DNA of 64,000 nucleotides from Paraburkholderia silviterrae. GTDB lineage: Bacteria > Pseudomonadota > Gammaproteobacteria > Burkholderiales > Burkholderiaceae. The DNA is taken from the NCBI RefSeq assembly GCF_004353915.1, contig NZ_SMRP01000034.1, positions 1 to 64,000 on the forward strand. The letters are read 5' to 3'. Within the stretch, counting starts at the first letter, position 1. Every line of letters starts with the position of its first letter. Below are positions 8,061 to 17,028 of the stretch, piece by piece. The position numbers and the translations under genes were made by a program. The notes under the pieces were generated by a model, which searched no databases, had not been told where the DNA came from, and saw nothing but the letters and a program-made list of their open reading frames with translations.

Positions 8061-9401
8061 ATGCCCCGCTATCGCGAAGACGCCGCAGCGCTTGCCGCGC
8101 TCGTCGAGCCCGACCAGGTTCACCGCGACGTTTATCTGGATCAGGAAGTGTTCGACCTCGAGATGGAGCGGCTCTTTCGCCGCACCTGGGTCTATCTCGG
8201 CCACACGAGCCAGGTGCCCAATGCAGGCGACTACCTCACCGTCGATATCGCGCAAGAGCCGCTCGTGATGGTGCGCCAGGCCGACGGCAGCGTGCGCGTG
8301 CTGAAGAACCGCTGCGCACACAAGGGCGCGAAGCTCGTGAGCGCGCCCAACGGCAACACCGGCAAGTTCTTCCGCTGTCCTTACCATGCGTGGACCTACA
8401 AGACCGACGGCAAGCCGCTCGCGATTCCGCTGAAGAACGGTTACGAAGGCACGCGCATGAGCGAATGCCCCTCCGGGCAGGGCCTCGCCGCAGTCGCGAA
8501 CGTACAGACGTATCGCGGCTTCGTGTTCGTGCGCCTGTCCGATGAAGGCCCGTCGTTCAGCGACTATTTCGGCGACTCGCTCTCGTCGATCGACAACATG
8601 GCCGACCGCTCGCCCGAAGGCGAGCTGGAAATCGCGGGCGGCTGCCTGCGCTACGTGCACAACTGCAACTGGAAGATGTTCGTCGAGAACCTCAACGACA
8701 CGATGCATCCGATGGTGGCGCACGAGTCGTCGGCGGGCACGGCGAAAAAGCTCTGGGACGGCAAAAGCGCCGACGAACCGAAGCCGATGGCGATCGAGCA
8801 GTTCGTGCCGTTCGTGTCCGACTACGCGTTCTTCGACGGCATGGGCGTGCGCGTCTTCGAGAACGGGCACAGCTACACGGGCGTGAACTTCTCGATCCAT
8901 TCGAGCTATTCGGCGCTGCCTGAATACGAGCAGCAGCTCGCCACCGCCTGGGGCGAAGAAAAGGCGAAACAGGTGCTCGGCACCGCGCGCCACAACACGG
9001 TCTACTACCCGAGCCTCACGATCAAGGGCGCGATCCAGGCGATCCGCGTGGTGCGCCCCATCGCGCCGGACAAGACACTGATCGAATCGTGGACCTTCCG
9101 CCTGAAAGGCGCGCCCGACGTGCTGCTGCAACGCACGCTCACGTATTCGCGCCTCATCAACTCGCCGATGTCGGTGGTGGGCCACGACGACCTGCACGCG
9201 TACCGCGCGATCCAGGAAGGGCTCGCCGCGAACGGCAACGAATGGGTGAGCCTGCACCGCGACTATCGCGCCGACGAGGCGCAAACGCCCGACCTCACTG
9301 TCAACGGCACGAGCGAGATCTCGATGCGCAACCAGTTCCGTGCATGGGCGCGCTACATGGCGCCACAAGCGGCGAAATCATTCCCGGGGACCCAGCGATG
9401 A
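8061..9401 (+). CDS. Aromatic ring-hydroxylating oxygenase, Rieske alpha subunit
   Basis: Catalytic large subunit of 446 residues. The Rieske [2Fe-2S] ligands are Cys85-x-His87 and Cys106-x2-His109 (CAH and CPYH). The mononuclear iron site is the later DTMHPMVAH motif with its preceding NWKMFVEN. Together with the reductase and beta subunit it makes a two-component oxygenase. The family includes dioxygenases and demethylases, so whether it forms a cis-diol or hydroxylates and demethylates cannot be decided by eye. Its stop overlaps the beta-subunit start (ATGA). Confidence 0.92.
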   Translation: MPRYREDAAALAALVEPDQVHRDVYLDQEVFDLEMERLFRRTWVYLGHTSQVPNAGDYLTVDIAQEPLVMVRQADGSVRVLKNRCAHKGAKLVSAPNGNTGKFFRCPYHAWTYKTDGKPLAIPLKNGYEGTRMSECPSGQGLAAVANVQTYRGFVFVRLSDEGPSFSDYFGDSLSSIDNMADRSPEGELEIAGGCLRYVHNCNWKMFVENLNDTMHPMVAHESSAGTAKKLWDGKSADEPKPMAIEQFVPFVSDYAFFDGMGVRVFENGHSYTGVNFSIHSSYSALPEYEQQLATAWGEEKAKQVLGTARHNTVYYPSLTIKGAIQAIRVVRPIAPDKTLIESWTFRLKGAPDVLLQRTLTYSRLINSPMSVVGHDDLHAYRAIQEGLAANGNEWVSLHRDYRADEAQTPDLTVNGTSEISMRNQFRAWARYMAPQAAKSFPGTQR

Positions 9402-9931
9402 CCGCATTGATCGACACTCCACCGAGCGACACTCCACCGAGCGACACCGCACTGCGCGACCCTGCATTGCGCGAGACGCTGATCGACTTCGTCTACCGCG
9501 AGGCGCGCCTCCTCGACGAGAAGCAACTCGACGCGTGGTACGCGCTGTTCGCGCAAGACGGCCTCTACTGGATCCCGCTCGCGCCCGATCAGCGCGACGG
9601 CCTCAATCACGCCTCGCTGATGTACGAGGACCGCTTGTTGCTCAAGCTGCGCATCGAGCGCCTGAAGCAGCCGCGCGCCTTCTCGCAGCAGCCCGAGAGC
9701 CGCTGCCAGCACGTGCTGCAGCGCCCCGAAATCGAGTCCGCCGGCGCCGACGGCTATCGCCTGCGCACGCCGTTCTTCTACGCCGAAGCGCGCGGCGACG
9801 AGCAACTGCTCTTCACCGGCGTCGTGCGCCATCACCTCGTCGAGGAGGGCGGCGCGCTGCGCATCCGCGAAAAGCGCATCGACCTGCTCAATTGCGACGC
9901 GGCGCTGCCGTCGGTCCAGCTCTTCATGTGA
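9398..9931 (+). CDS. Aromatic ring-hydroxylating oxygenase, beta subunit
   Basis: Small structural subunit of 177 residues (NTF2-like fold) for the Rieske oxygenase. Typical phrases are FVYREARLLDEKQLDAWYALF and DGLYWIPL near the start, MYEDRLLLKLRIERL in the middle and REKRIDLLNCDAALP at the end. The N-terminus carries a short repeat, DTPPSDTPPSDTA, encoded by a tandem duplication of 15 bases, likely unstructured. It is translationally coupled to alpha by a 4-bp overlap. Confidence 0.9.
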   Translation: MTALIDTPPSDTPPSDTALRDPALRETLIDFVYREARLLDEKQLDAWYALFAQDGLYWIPLAPDQRDGLNHASLMYEDRLLLKLRIERLKQPRAFSQQPESRCQHVLQRPEIESAGADGYRLRTPFFYAEARGDEQLLFTGVVRHHLVEEGGALRIREKRIDLLNCDAALPSVQLFM

Positions 9932-9939
9932 GGCACGCG

Positions 9940-11640
9940 GTGAACCACGAACAACGCCATCCCGATCCGTTGCCTTATCCGTGCGCGCTTCCGTCCGCGC
10001 TTCCGTCCGCGTTTCCGTCCGTTTATGCGGCCTTCGCGGCAAGCGCCGCGCGCTATCCCGATCACGACTTCCTGGTCGTCCTGCCTCAGACCGCGCAGAT
10101 CTATGGCATCGACACGCAAACGCTGCGCTACGGCGTTGCGCTCGCTCGCGTGGACGCCCTCGCCGCGCGCTACCGCGCTGCTGGCTTCGGGCCCGGCCAT
10201 CGCGCGGGCCTGATGCTCGAGAACCGCCCCGCGTTCTTCCTGCACTGGCTCGCGCTGAACGCGCTCGGCGTCTCGGTCGTGCCGCTCTCCACCGAGCTGC
10301 GCGCCGCCGAGCTCGAATACATCACGGGGCACAGCGAACTCGATCTCGCCGTCGCGCCCTCGGCGCGTCATGCCGATCTGCACGCGGCCGCGCAAGCCGC
10401 ACAACGCAGCGTCACGATCTGCGAAGCCGATGCGGATGCGGATGCAAAAGCGATCCCGCGCGCCGCCACTGCGCCGCGCACGCACACGCCCGACGCCGAT
10501 ACCGAATGCGCGCTGCTCTACACCTCGGGCACGACGGGTCGCCCAAAAGCCTGCGTGCTGCCCAACGAGTACTTCCTGCTCGCGGGCCTCTGGTACAACC
10601 GCATCGGCGGCCTGTGCACGCTGCGGCCCGGCGTCGAGCGCCTCATCACGCCGCTGCCGATGACGCACATGAACGCGATGGCCTACTCGACCATGGCGAT
10701 GATCCTCGCGGGCGGCGCCATCGTCGCGCTTGACCGCTTTCATCCGCGCAGCTGGTGGGAAGACGTGCGCGCCGCGCGCGCGACCGTGATCCACTATCTC
10801 GGCGTGATGCCGGCCATGTTGCTCGGCGCGCCTCCAGGCGCGCACGACCGCGAGCACTCGGTGCGCTTCGGCTTCGGCGCAGGCGTCGACAAGACCCTGC
10901 ATGCACCGTTTGAAACGCGCTTCGGCATACCGCTGCTCGAAGCGTGGGCGATGACCGAAACCGGCGCGGGCGCCGTGGTGATCGCCAACCGCGAGCCGCG
11001 CAACATCGGCAGGTCGTGCTTCGGCAAGCCCGAGGCGGCGCTGGAGGTGCGCATCGTCGGCGACGACGGCCAGCTCGCGCCGGCAGGCGAGCCGGGCGAG
11101 CTGCTCGTGCGAGCGAGCGGCGACTCGCCGCGCCGCGGCTTCTTTCGCGAATATCTCAAGGATGCCGAAGCAACGGCGGCGGCCTGGGAAGGCGGCTGGT
11201 TCCATACCGGCGACATCGTCCGGCAGGACGCCGACGGCCAGATGTACTTCGTCGACCGCAAGAAGAACGTGATTCGCCGCAGCGGCGAGAACATCTCGGC
11301 GGTCGAGGTCGAGAGCGTGCTGCGCAAGCATCCGTGCGTGGCCGACGTGGCCGTCGCGGCCACGCCAGATGCGGTGCGCGGCGATGAAGTGCTCGCCTGC
11401 ATCGTCACGCGCGAGCCGCTACGCGAGGCTGAACGCACCGCGCGCGCCGCCGAGCTCGTGCAGCTGTGCCTCGCGCAACTCGCTTATTTCAAGGCGCCCG
11501 GCTTTGTGGCGTTCGTCGACGCGCTGCCGCTGACCGGCACGCAGAAGGTCCAGCGCGCCGCGCTCAAGGATCTCGCGCGCACGCTGCCCGGCACGCCGTG
11601 CTGTATCGACACGCGCACCATGAAGAAGCGCCAGGACTGA
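9940..11640 (+). CDS. AMP-dependent acyl-CoA ligase
   Basis: Adenylate-forming ligase of 566 residues that activates a carboxylic acid to its CoA thioester. The P-loop-like motif is LLYTSGTTGRPKAC, followed by the A5 motif AWAMTETGAGAV, the GWFHTGDI and DRKKNVIRRSGENIS hinge region. The C-terminal catalytic Lys is probably in GTQKVQRAALK. It resembles the carnitine/crotonobetaine-CoA ligase type. The start is a GTG 8 bases after the beta stop; the frame open further upstream overlaps two genes and is not used. The N-terminus has a threefold CTTCCGTCCGCG-type repeat. The acid substrate is unknown. Confidence 0.87.
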   Translation: MNHEQRHPDPLPYPCALPSALPSAFPSVYAAFAASAARYPDHDFLVVLPQTAQIYGIDTQTLRYGVALARVDALAARYRAAGFGPGHRAGLMLENRPAFFLHWLALNALGVSVVPLSTELRAAELEYITGHSELDLAVAPSARHADLHAAAQAAQRSVTICEADADADAKAIPRAATAPRTHTPDADTECALLYTSGTTGRPKACVLPNEYFLLAGLWYNRIGGLCTLRPGVERLITPLPMTHMNAMAYSTMAMILAGGAIVALDRFHPRSWWEDVRAARATVIHYLGVMPAMLLGAPPGAHDREHSVRFGFGAGVDKTLHAPFETRFGIPLLEAWAMTETGAGAVVIANREPRNIGRSCFGKPEAALEVRIVGDDGQLAPAGEPGELLVRASGDSPRRGFFREYLKDAEATAAAWEGGWFHTGDIVRQDADGQMYFVDRKKNVIRRSGENISAVEVESVLRKHPCVADVAVAATPDAVRGDEVLACIVTREPLREAERTARAAELVQLCLAQLAYFKAPGFVAFVDALPLTGTQKVQRAALKDLARTLPGTPCCIDTRTMKKRQD

Positions 11641-11671
11641 TATGACGTACACCCTCAGCAAGGAAAACGCG

Positions 11672-12394
11672 ATGAACCGCGCAGCCATCGTCACCGGCGG
11701 CAATGCCGGCATCGGCCGGGCGATCGTCGAGCATCTGCTCGAAGCCGGCTATGAAGTGATCTCGCTCGACCTGCGCGCGAACGCGCCGGGCCACGCGCGC
11801 CTGTCCACCGTCGAAGTCGATCTCTGCGACGCGGCGGCCACGCGCGAGGCCGCGGCCGAGATCGCCGCGCGCCATGCGCCCACCACGCTGATCCACAACG
11901 CTGGCGCGATCCGCCCGGCGCTCCTGCCCGACGTCGCGCACGAGGACCTGCTCGCGCTCACGAACCTGCATCTCGCCGCGCCCATTGCACTCGCGCAGGC
12001 CATGCTGCCCACGATGCGCGCACAACGTTTCGGACGTCTCGTGCTGGTTTCGTCGCGCGCGGCACTCGGGCTCGCCACGCGCACGGCCTACTCCGCGACC
12101 AAGGCGGGCATGCTCGGCCTCGTGCGCACCTGGGCGCTCGAACTCGGGCCGCTCGGCATCACCGCGAACGCCATCGCACCCGGGCCGATCCAGACCGACA
12201 TGTTCCACGAGATCGTGCCCGCCGACAGCCCGAAGGTCGCGCAAATCGCGGCCGGCATCCCGGTGGGTCGCCTCGGCCAGCCCGACGACATCGCGCGCGC
12301 CGCGATGTTCTTCGCGGCGCCGGAAAACGGCTTCGTCACGGGGCAGACGCTTTACGTGTGCGGCGGCACGAGCACAGGCAGCCTCGCGCTTTGA
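11672..12394 (+). CDS. SDR family oxidoreductase of the catabolic operon
   Basis: Short-chain dehydrogenase of 240 residues: VTGGNAGIG cofactor loop, an Asp at the end of the second strand (LDLRAN) suggesting NAD(H) preference, HNAG, VSSRAALG with the catalytic Ser, and AYSATKAG with Tyr-x3-Lys. The likely role is oxidation of a diol or hydroxyacyl-CoA made by the oxygenase. An ATG at 11642, one base after the ligase stop, would add ten residues. The ATG at 11672 has AAGGA 7 bases upstream and matches homologue starts, so it is preferred. Last gene of the rightward operon. Confidence 0.86.
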   Translation: MNRAAIVTGGNAGIGRAIVEHLLEAGYEVISLDLRANAPGHARLSTVEVDLCDAAATREAAAEIAARHAPTTLIHNAGAIRPALLPDVAHEDLLALTNLHLAAPIALAQAMLPTMRAQRFGRLVLVSSRAALGLATRTAYSATKAGMLGLVRTWALELGPLGITANAIAPGPIQTDMFHEIVPADSPKVAQIAAGIPVGRLGQPDDIARAAMFFAAPENGFVTGQTLYVCGGTSTGSLAL

Positions 12395-12416
12395 TGCGCA
12401 TGTGACGAACCACGGC

Positions 12417-12438
12417 CGCGCGCCCGGTACGGCGCGCG
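12417..12438. terminator. Hairpin between convergent SDR and MarR genes
   Basis: An 8-bp GC stem (CGCGCGCC with GGCGCGCG) and a six-base loop lie in the 46-base gap between the two stops. There is no T-run, so termination strength is uncertain. Confidence 0.45.
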
Positions 12439-12440
12439 CC

Positions 12441-13001
12441 TCACTTCGAATGCTGCGCGATCAGTTGCCGCAGAACGTCGACGAAGATCTTCGCGGTCTC
12501 GGGTGCAAACGGCAGCAGCACCGAAGCCTCATGTTCCAGCGCGAGCACGACCAGTTCCGCAGCGAGCGTGCTGCCATGCGGCGTGAGCGCGACGAGCGTG
12601 CGGCGGCGGCTCGCCGGATCCTCCTGGCGTGCGACCAGGCCCGCTGCCTCCATGCGGTCGATCAGCTTGCTCACGGTGGGCTGCTTCGCGAGGATCACGC
12701 GGCCGAGGTCGCCCATCGGCAGCGAGCCGTCGGAGAGACACGCGAGCACGCGCCATTGCAGGACTGGAATCTTCTTGCGTGCGAGCGTGGCGTGGAATTC
12801 GTCGGAAATGAGGCTGCTCGCGCGTGCGAGCAGCGCGGCGAGATAGGTGTCGAGAAAGCGCATCGGCGCGGCTTCGGGGGCGGCCAGGTCCGTCTGTGCG
12901 GGAGCCGGCGCGCTGGGTTTCGTCGCGCGCGTGGCGGTACGCTTCGAAGCGCGCGTGGGTGTCGGCTTGGGTATCGGCTTGGGTATCGATTCGGTATTCA
13001 T
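12441..13001 (-). CDS. MarR family transcriptional regulator
   Basis: Winged-helix regulator of 186 residues. The core has VLQWRVLACLSD, LGRVILAKQPTVSKLIDRME (recognition helix), and the wing DPASRRRTLVALTPHG. About 46 Pro/Thr/Lys-rich residues precede the core, including a PKPIPKPTPT repeat; a start at the later Met (MRFLDTY) would remove them. Facing the end of the oxygenase operon, it is the most likely regulator of the cluster, with the palindrome in the divergent promoter as a candidate site. That link is inference. Confidence 0.87.
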   Translation of the reverse strand: MNTESIPKPIPKPTPTRASKRTATRATKPSAPAPAQTDLAAPEAAPMRFLDTYLAALLARASSLISDEFHATLARKKIPVLQWRVLACLSDGSLPMGDLGRVILAKQPTVSKLIDRMEAAGLVARQEDPASRRRTLVALTPHGSTLAAELVVLALEHEASVLLPFAPETAKIFVDVLRQLIAQHSK

Positions 13002-13105
13002 GGCATCGGCGGAAAAAGCCCCGGCATCATATGCCGAAATCCGTGCTGCGGGCACGCCCGACGCATCACGGACACTGAGCGCACGCCGCTGCGCCCATGC
13101 ATCCT

Positions 13106-15808
13106 TCACGCGTCGCGCAGCGACTGCAGCGCGGGCCGCGCAAGCACGTGCCGCAGGCTGATCCACCCGCCCACGCCCGCGCAGGTGACACCCGCCGCGA
13201 TGCCCGCGGGCACGAGCCACGGATCGAACGCGAGATAGAAGTTGAACACGCGCGTGGCGAGCACCGACCCCACGATCTGCGCGCCCACCGCCGCCATCAG
13301 CCCCGCCAGCGCGCCCACCGCGACGAACTCCGCCACCTGCACCGCGCGCACCTGCGCGTGCGATGCCCCCAGCGCGCGCAGCAGCGCCGACTCGCGCATG
13401 CGCTCGTCGCGGGTGCCCGCGAGCGCTGCATAGAGCACGAGCACGCCCGCCGCGAGCGTGAACAGAAACAGGAACTGCACCGCGCCGATCACCTGCTCCA
13501 GCATGCGCTGGATCTGCGCGAGGATCGGGCCGACGTCGATGGCGCTCACGTTCGGATACTGCGCGACGAGCCCGTCCACCACGGCGCGCTGCGTTTCGGG
13601 CAAGTGGAAACTCGTGATGTAGGTGGCCGGGAAGTCGCGCAGCAGCGCGGGCGGCATCAGCACGAAGAAGTTCACCTTGAACGAGCCCCAGTCGAGCTTG
13701 CGCACGCTCGTAACGGGCGCCGTCACTTCGAGACCGGTCACGTCGAAGGTCAGCACGTCGCCGGGCTTCACGCCGATCAGCTTCGCGAGCCCCTGCTCGA
13801 TCGAAAGCTGCGGCGCGCTCGAATCGCCGTACCACGCGCCGGCCTCGATGCGGTTGTCCTCGGGCAGTTGCGTCGTGTACGAAAGGTTGAACTCGCGATC
13901 GACGAGGCGGCGCGCCTCCTCGCTCTTGTAGTTCGCGGGGTTCACGGGCTTGCCGTTGATCGTGACGAGACGCCCGCGCACCATCGGCTCGAGATCGGGG
14001 CTGGCAATGCCGTGTGCCTTGAGCCACGCGGCCACGGCGTCGTGCTGGGCGGGCTGGATGTCGATGAGGAATTCGTTGGGCGCGTCGGGCGGCGTGGACT
14101 TGCGCCAGCCCTCGATCAGGTCGTTGCGCGTCATCGCGATGAGCAGCAGGCACATCAGGCCGATCGCGAGCGAGGTGATCTGCAGCGCGCTCGTGCCGGG
14201 CCGCCGCTCGAGCGACGCGAGCGCGTAGCGCCAGCCCACGCCCGCGCGCGCCTCGAGGCCGTTGCGCTGGCTGCGCGCCACGCGCGCGGCGCCCCAGAGC
14301 GCAAGCCGCGCCAGGACCGCGAACACGACGAGGCCCAGCGCAAATCCGCCCGCGACGATGCCACCGAGCTTGAGCTCGCCCGCGGCGATCACGAGCAACC
14401 CCGCAAACAGCACTATGCCGATGGCGTAAGCGGCCCACGCGGTGCGGCTCTCATCGCCCCACTCGCGGCGCAGCACCCGCACGGGCGGCACCCGCGTGAG
14501 CGGCAGGAGCGGCGGCAACGCGAAGCCGAGCAGCAGCACGAGGCCCGCCGCAAGACCTTCGAGCGCGGGCAGCGGCCCCGGGTACGGCAACACGACTTCG
14601 ATCAGGGTGCCGAGCCACGCGAGCAGCGCGAGATGCCCCGCATAGCCGAGCGCCACGCCAATCGCGCCGCCCACGAGCCCGAGGCCCGTGAATTCGAGCA
14701 CGAAGAGCGCGCGCAGCGTGCGCTGGCTCGCGCCGAGGCAGCGCATCGCGGCGCAGCCATCGAGATGCCGGCGCATATAGCGATGCGCGGCCATTGCGAT
14801 CGCCACGGCCGCCAGCAGCGCCGTGAGCAGCGAGACGAGCGTGAGGAAATGGCGCGCCCGGTCGAGCGTCTGGCGCACCTGCGGCTGTCCGTCCTGCAAC
14901 GATTCGAGGCCGAAGCCGCGTAGCTTGCCGCCGTCGACGCGCGCGTGCGCCCACGCGGCGAACTGCGCGACGGCGGGATCGGCGCCGGCCACGAGCAGGC
15001 GGTACGTCACGCGGCTGCCGTAGCCCGTGAGGCCTGTGGAGGGAAGATCCGCGGCGTTGAGCATCAGGCGCGGCGAGAAGTTCACGAACGAAAAGCCGCG
15101 GTCGAGCTCACGCGTGATCAGCGCGCCGATCGTGAAGGTGCGCGTGCCGACCCTCACCTGGCTGCCCACGTGCACCTTGAGCGCGTCGAGCAGTTGCTGA
15201 TCGACCCAGACGGTGCCGGGCGGCGGGATGCCCTGCGCCGCGTGGTCGGGGGCACCGGGCACGCCAGCGATGCGCAACGCGCCGCGCAGCGGATAGCCGG
15301 GCGAGACCGACTTGACCGCGGCGAGGCGGGTGGGCGTCTGGTCATCCGTGGCACCTGGCGCCGCTTCGGCGCTCACCATGCTCGGAAAGATCGCCGTGGT
15401 CGCGGTCTGCAAGGCGAGCGACTGCGCCTCGCGCGCGAACGAAGGATCGACGGGATGATCGGCGCGCACGATGAAGTCGGCGGCGATCATGCCGCGTGCG
15501 TCGCGCTCGAGCCCGCGCTGGAGCCGGTCGGCAAGAAATCCCACGCTCGAGAGCGCCGCCACGGCCAGCACGAGCGCCAGCAGCAGCATGGTCAGCTCAC
15601 CCGCGCGCCAGTCGCGTGCGCTCATGCGCACGGCAAGGCGCACGAGATCGGGCCAGCCGAGCGTGGTGCGCGCGACGGTGCGTGCAATGGCGCCTGCGCC
15701 ACCGCGCGGCGCTTCACCGCCCGCGCGGGGCGGCGTGGCCCCGGAGCGGCCAGGATTGCCGCCGGCCGCGGCGTTCGATGCAGACGAGGAAGACCCGGCG
15801 CCGCTCAA
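13106..15808 (-). CDS. FtsX-like ABC transporter permease (YbbP-type), TTG start proposed
   Basis: Large permease of about 900 residues with paired FtsX domains and large periplasmic loops, of the YbbP/LolC-like type. It has an N-terminal membrane helix (MLLLALVLAVAALSS), a periplasmic domain, a cluster of helices in the middle, a second periplasmic domain and three final helices. It likely works with an ATPase encoded elsewhere in export or envelope lipid handling. The start is uncertain: a TTG at 15808 overlaps the DUF4126 stop (TTGA), while homologues begin nearer the Met at 15625 or the GTG just upstream. The extra 60 residues are Gly/Ser/Pro-rich. Confidence 0.82.
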   Translation of the reverse strand: MSGAGSSSSASNAAAGGNPGRSGATPPRAGGEAPRGGAGAIARTVARTTLGWPDLVRLAVRMSARDWRAGELTMLLLALVLAVAALSSVGFLADRLQRGLERDARGMIAADFIVRADHPVDPSFAREAQSLALQTATTAIFPSMVSAEAAPGATDDQTPTRLAAVKSVSPGYPLRGALRIAGVPGAPDHAAQGIPPPGTVWVDQQLLDALKVHVGSQVRVGTRTFTIGALITRELDRGFSFVNFSPRLMLNAADLPSTGLTGYGSRVTYRLLVAGADPAVAQFAAWAHARVDGGKLRGFGLESLQDGQPQVRQTLDRARHFLTLVSLLTALLAAVAIAMAAHRYMRRHLDGCAAMRCLGASQRTLRALFVLEFTGLGLVGGAIGVALGYAGHLALLAWLGTLIEVVLPYPGPLPALEGLAAGLVLLLGFALPPLLPLTRVPPVRVLRREWGDESRTAWAAYAIGIVLFAGLLVIAAGELKLGGIVAGGFALGLVVFAVLARLALWGAARVARSQRNGLEARAGVGWRYALASLERRPGTSALQITSLAIGLMCLLLIAMTRNDLIEGWRKSTPPDAPNEFLIDIQPAQHDAVAAWLKAHGIASPDLEPMVRGRLVTINGKPVNPANYKSEEARRLVDREFNLSYTTQLPEDNRIEAGAWYGDSSAPQLSIEQGLAKLIGVKPGDVLTFDVTGLEVTAPVTSVRKLDWGSFKVNFFVLMPPALLRDFPATYITSFHLPETQRAVVDGLVAQYPNVSAIDVGPILAQIQRMLEQVIGAVQFLFLFTLAAGVLVLYAALAGTRDERMRESALLRALGASHAQVRAVQVAEFVAVGALAGLMAAVGAQIVGSVLATRVFNFYLAFDPWLVPAGIAAGVTCAGVGGWISLRHVLARPALQSLRDA

Positions 15809-16419
15809 TCGTGACGGCTCCGCAGCGAGAAACGCGACACCATATGGGTCGCCATGCCCCGAAAGCCGCCCTGCACGCCGCGCCACAGGCGCGGCAGCGC
15901 CCACGCGGCCACCAGCAGGAAGGCCGCGAGCAGCACTAGAAAGAGCAGCGGCATGAAGAGCGCGAGCAACACGCCGACGAAGGTCATGCCGTCTTCCGCG
16001 CCGGACGTGACAACGTTCGACACCGGCTCCGGCGAGAGATTGATGAGCGCGCGCGTGCCGGCCTTGGCCAGATGCGCGGTGCCGGCGAGCGTGCCGCCGG
16101 CGAGCGCGGCGACGGTAAGCAGCGCCGGATCGGCATGGCCGAGCGCGCCGGCCGCCAGCACAGCGCCGGCGGGAATGCGGATGAAGGTATGCACGGCGTC
16201 CCAGAGCGAATCGAAGGCGGGGACTTTGTCGGCGAGAAACTCTAGCAGCGTGAGCGCGGCGGCGATGCCGATCACCCAGGGGGAAGCGAGGATTGCAAGC
16301 GTGTCAGGCAGATGGATGAGGCCGAGACGTTGCAGCACGCCGGCCATCAGGACCGTGAGGTAGAGGCGCAGACCGCTGCCCCAGGACAGGCCCGCGGCAA
16401 GCGAAAGTGGTTCCAGCAT
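15805..16419 (-). CDS. DUF4126 domain-containing membrane protein
   Basis: Integral membrane protein of 204 residues, DUF4126 family, with no established function. It has about five hydrophobic segments: LAAGLSWGSGLRLYLTVLMAG, then a strand with TLAILASPWVIGIAAALTLLEF, a Gly/Ala-rich glycine-zipper-like middle, and FVGVLLALFMPLLFLVLLAAF near the end. The start is fixed by GAGGAGG 5 bases before the ATG. It precedes and overlaps the FtsX-like permease, so they are likely cotranscribed. Confidence 0.87.
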   Translation of the reverse strand: MLEPLSLAAGLSWGSGLRLYLTVLMAGVLQRLGLIHLPDTLAILASPWVIGIAAALTLLEFLADKVPAFDSLWDAVHTFIRIPAGAVLAAGALGHADPALLTVAALAGGTLAGTAHLAKAGTRALINLSPEPVSNVVTSGAEDGMTFVGVLLALFMPLLFLVLLAAFLLVAAWALPRLWRGVQGGFRGMATHMVSRFSLRSRHD

Positions 16420-16633
16420 GACTGCCTCCTCGCGCGAGGCGCGCGCGGCGCCGTTCCCCACGAATCAGGCATGGCGCGACGCATACGCATGCGTGGCGCC
16501 AGGCGTTATCGGGCGCGGAGTGTTATCGGGTTTTGGGGTGATGACCGTTCCATTATAGCCACGCTCCCCGCGGCACCGCTGCCGTGTTGTGCGAGCGCGC
16601 CACGCGTGGCGCGCCTGGCCCGGGAAAAGCGCC

Positions 16634-16954
16634 TCAGGCCCCCGACGAGAGCTTGAGCCCAATGAGTCCGAGCACGATCAGCGCGGCGCTTGCCACGCGC
16701 GCGACGCTAGCGGCCTCGCCCATCACGACGATGCCGAGAATGAACGCGCCCACCGCACCGATGCCGGTCCACACCGCGTACGCCGTGCCGAGCGGCAGCT
16801 GGCGCATGGCGAGCGCGAGCAGCCAGAAGCTGCCGAGCGCCGTCACGAGCGTGAAGACCGACCAGCCGGGCCGCGTGAAGCCTTCGGAAGACTTGAGGCC
16901 GGTCGCCCATGCGACTTCGAGCACACCGGCAATCAGGAGATAAAACCAGGGCAT
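16634..16954 (-). CDS. sugE: SugE/Gdx small multidrug resistance transporter (guanidinium exporter)
   Basis: Four-helix SMR transporter of 106 residues. The membrane-embedded Glu is in the first helix (LLIAGVLEVAWATGLK), and the WATGLK phrase marks the SugE/Gdx branch rather than EmrE. Gdx proteins export guanidinium in exchange for protons. The gene lies behind a guanidine-II-type riboswitch, which independently supports this assignment. The ATG has GGGGAG about 9 bases upstream. Longer upstream reading frames run into the riboswitch and are not credible. Confidence 0.92.
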   Translation of the reverse strand: MPWFYLLIAGVLEVAWATGLKSSEGFTRPGWSVFTLVTALGSFWLLALAMRQLPLGTAYAVWTGIGAVGAFILGIVVMGEAASVARVASAALIVLGLIGLKLSSGA

Positions 16955-16975
16955 GAGAACGCTCCCCTTTAGCAA

Positions 16976-17019
16976 TGGGGCCGTCCCCGCTTGAAGATGA
17001 GGCGCAAGGCCGTCCTTAC
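16976..17019 (-). promoter_or_regulatory. Guanidine-II (mini-ykkC) riboswitch upstream of sugE
   Basis: On the minus strand two stem-loops follow each other. Each has an ACGG tetraloop: AAGG-ACGG-CCTT (17017-17006, extendable by a T.G and a G-C pair) and GGGG-ACGG-CCCC (16988-16977). They are separated by 17 bases. This is the known guanidine-II architecture: two hairpins with ACGR loops that dock when guanidinium binds. The ribosome site GGGGAG just downstream can pair with the CCCC of the second stem, giving a translational switch that opens with ligand. Confidence 0.9.
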
Positions 17020-17028
17020 GCTTTTGTA

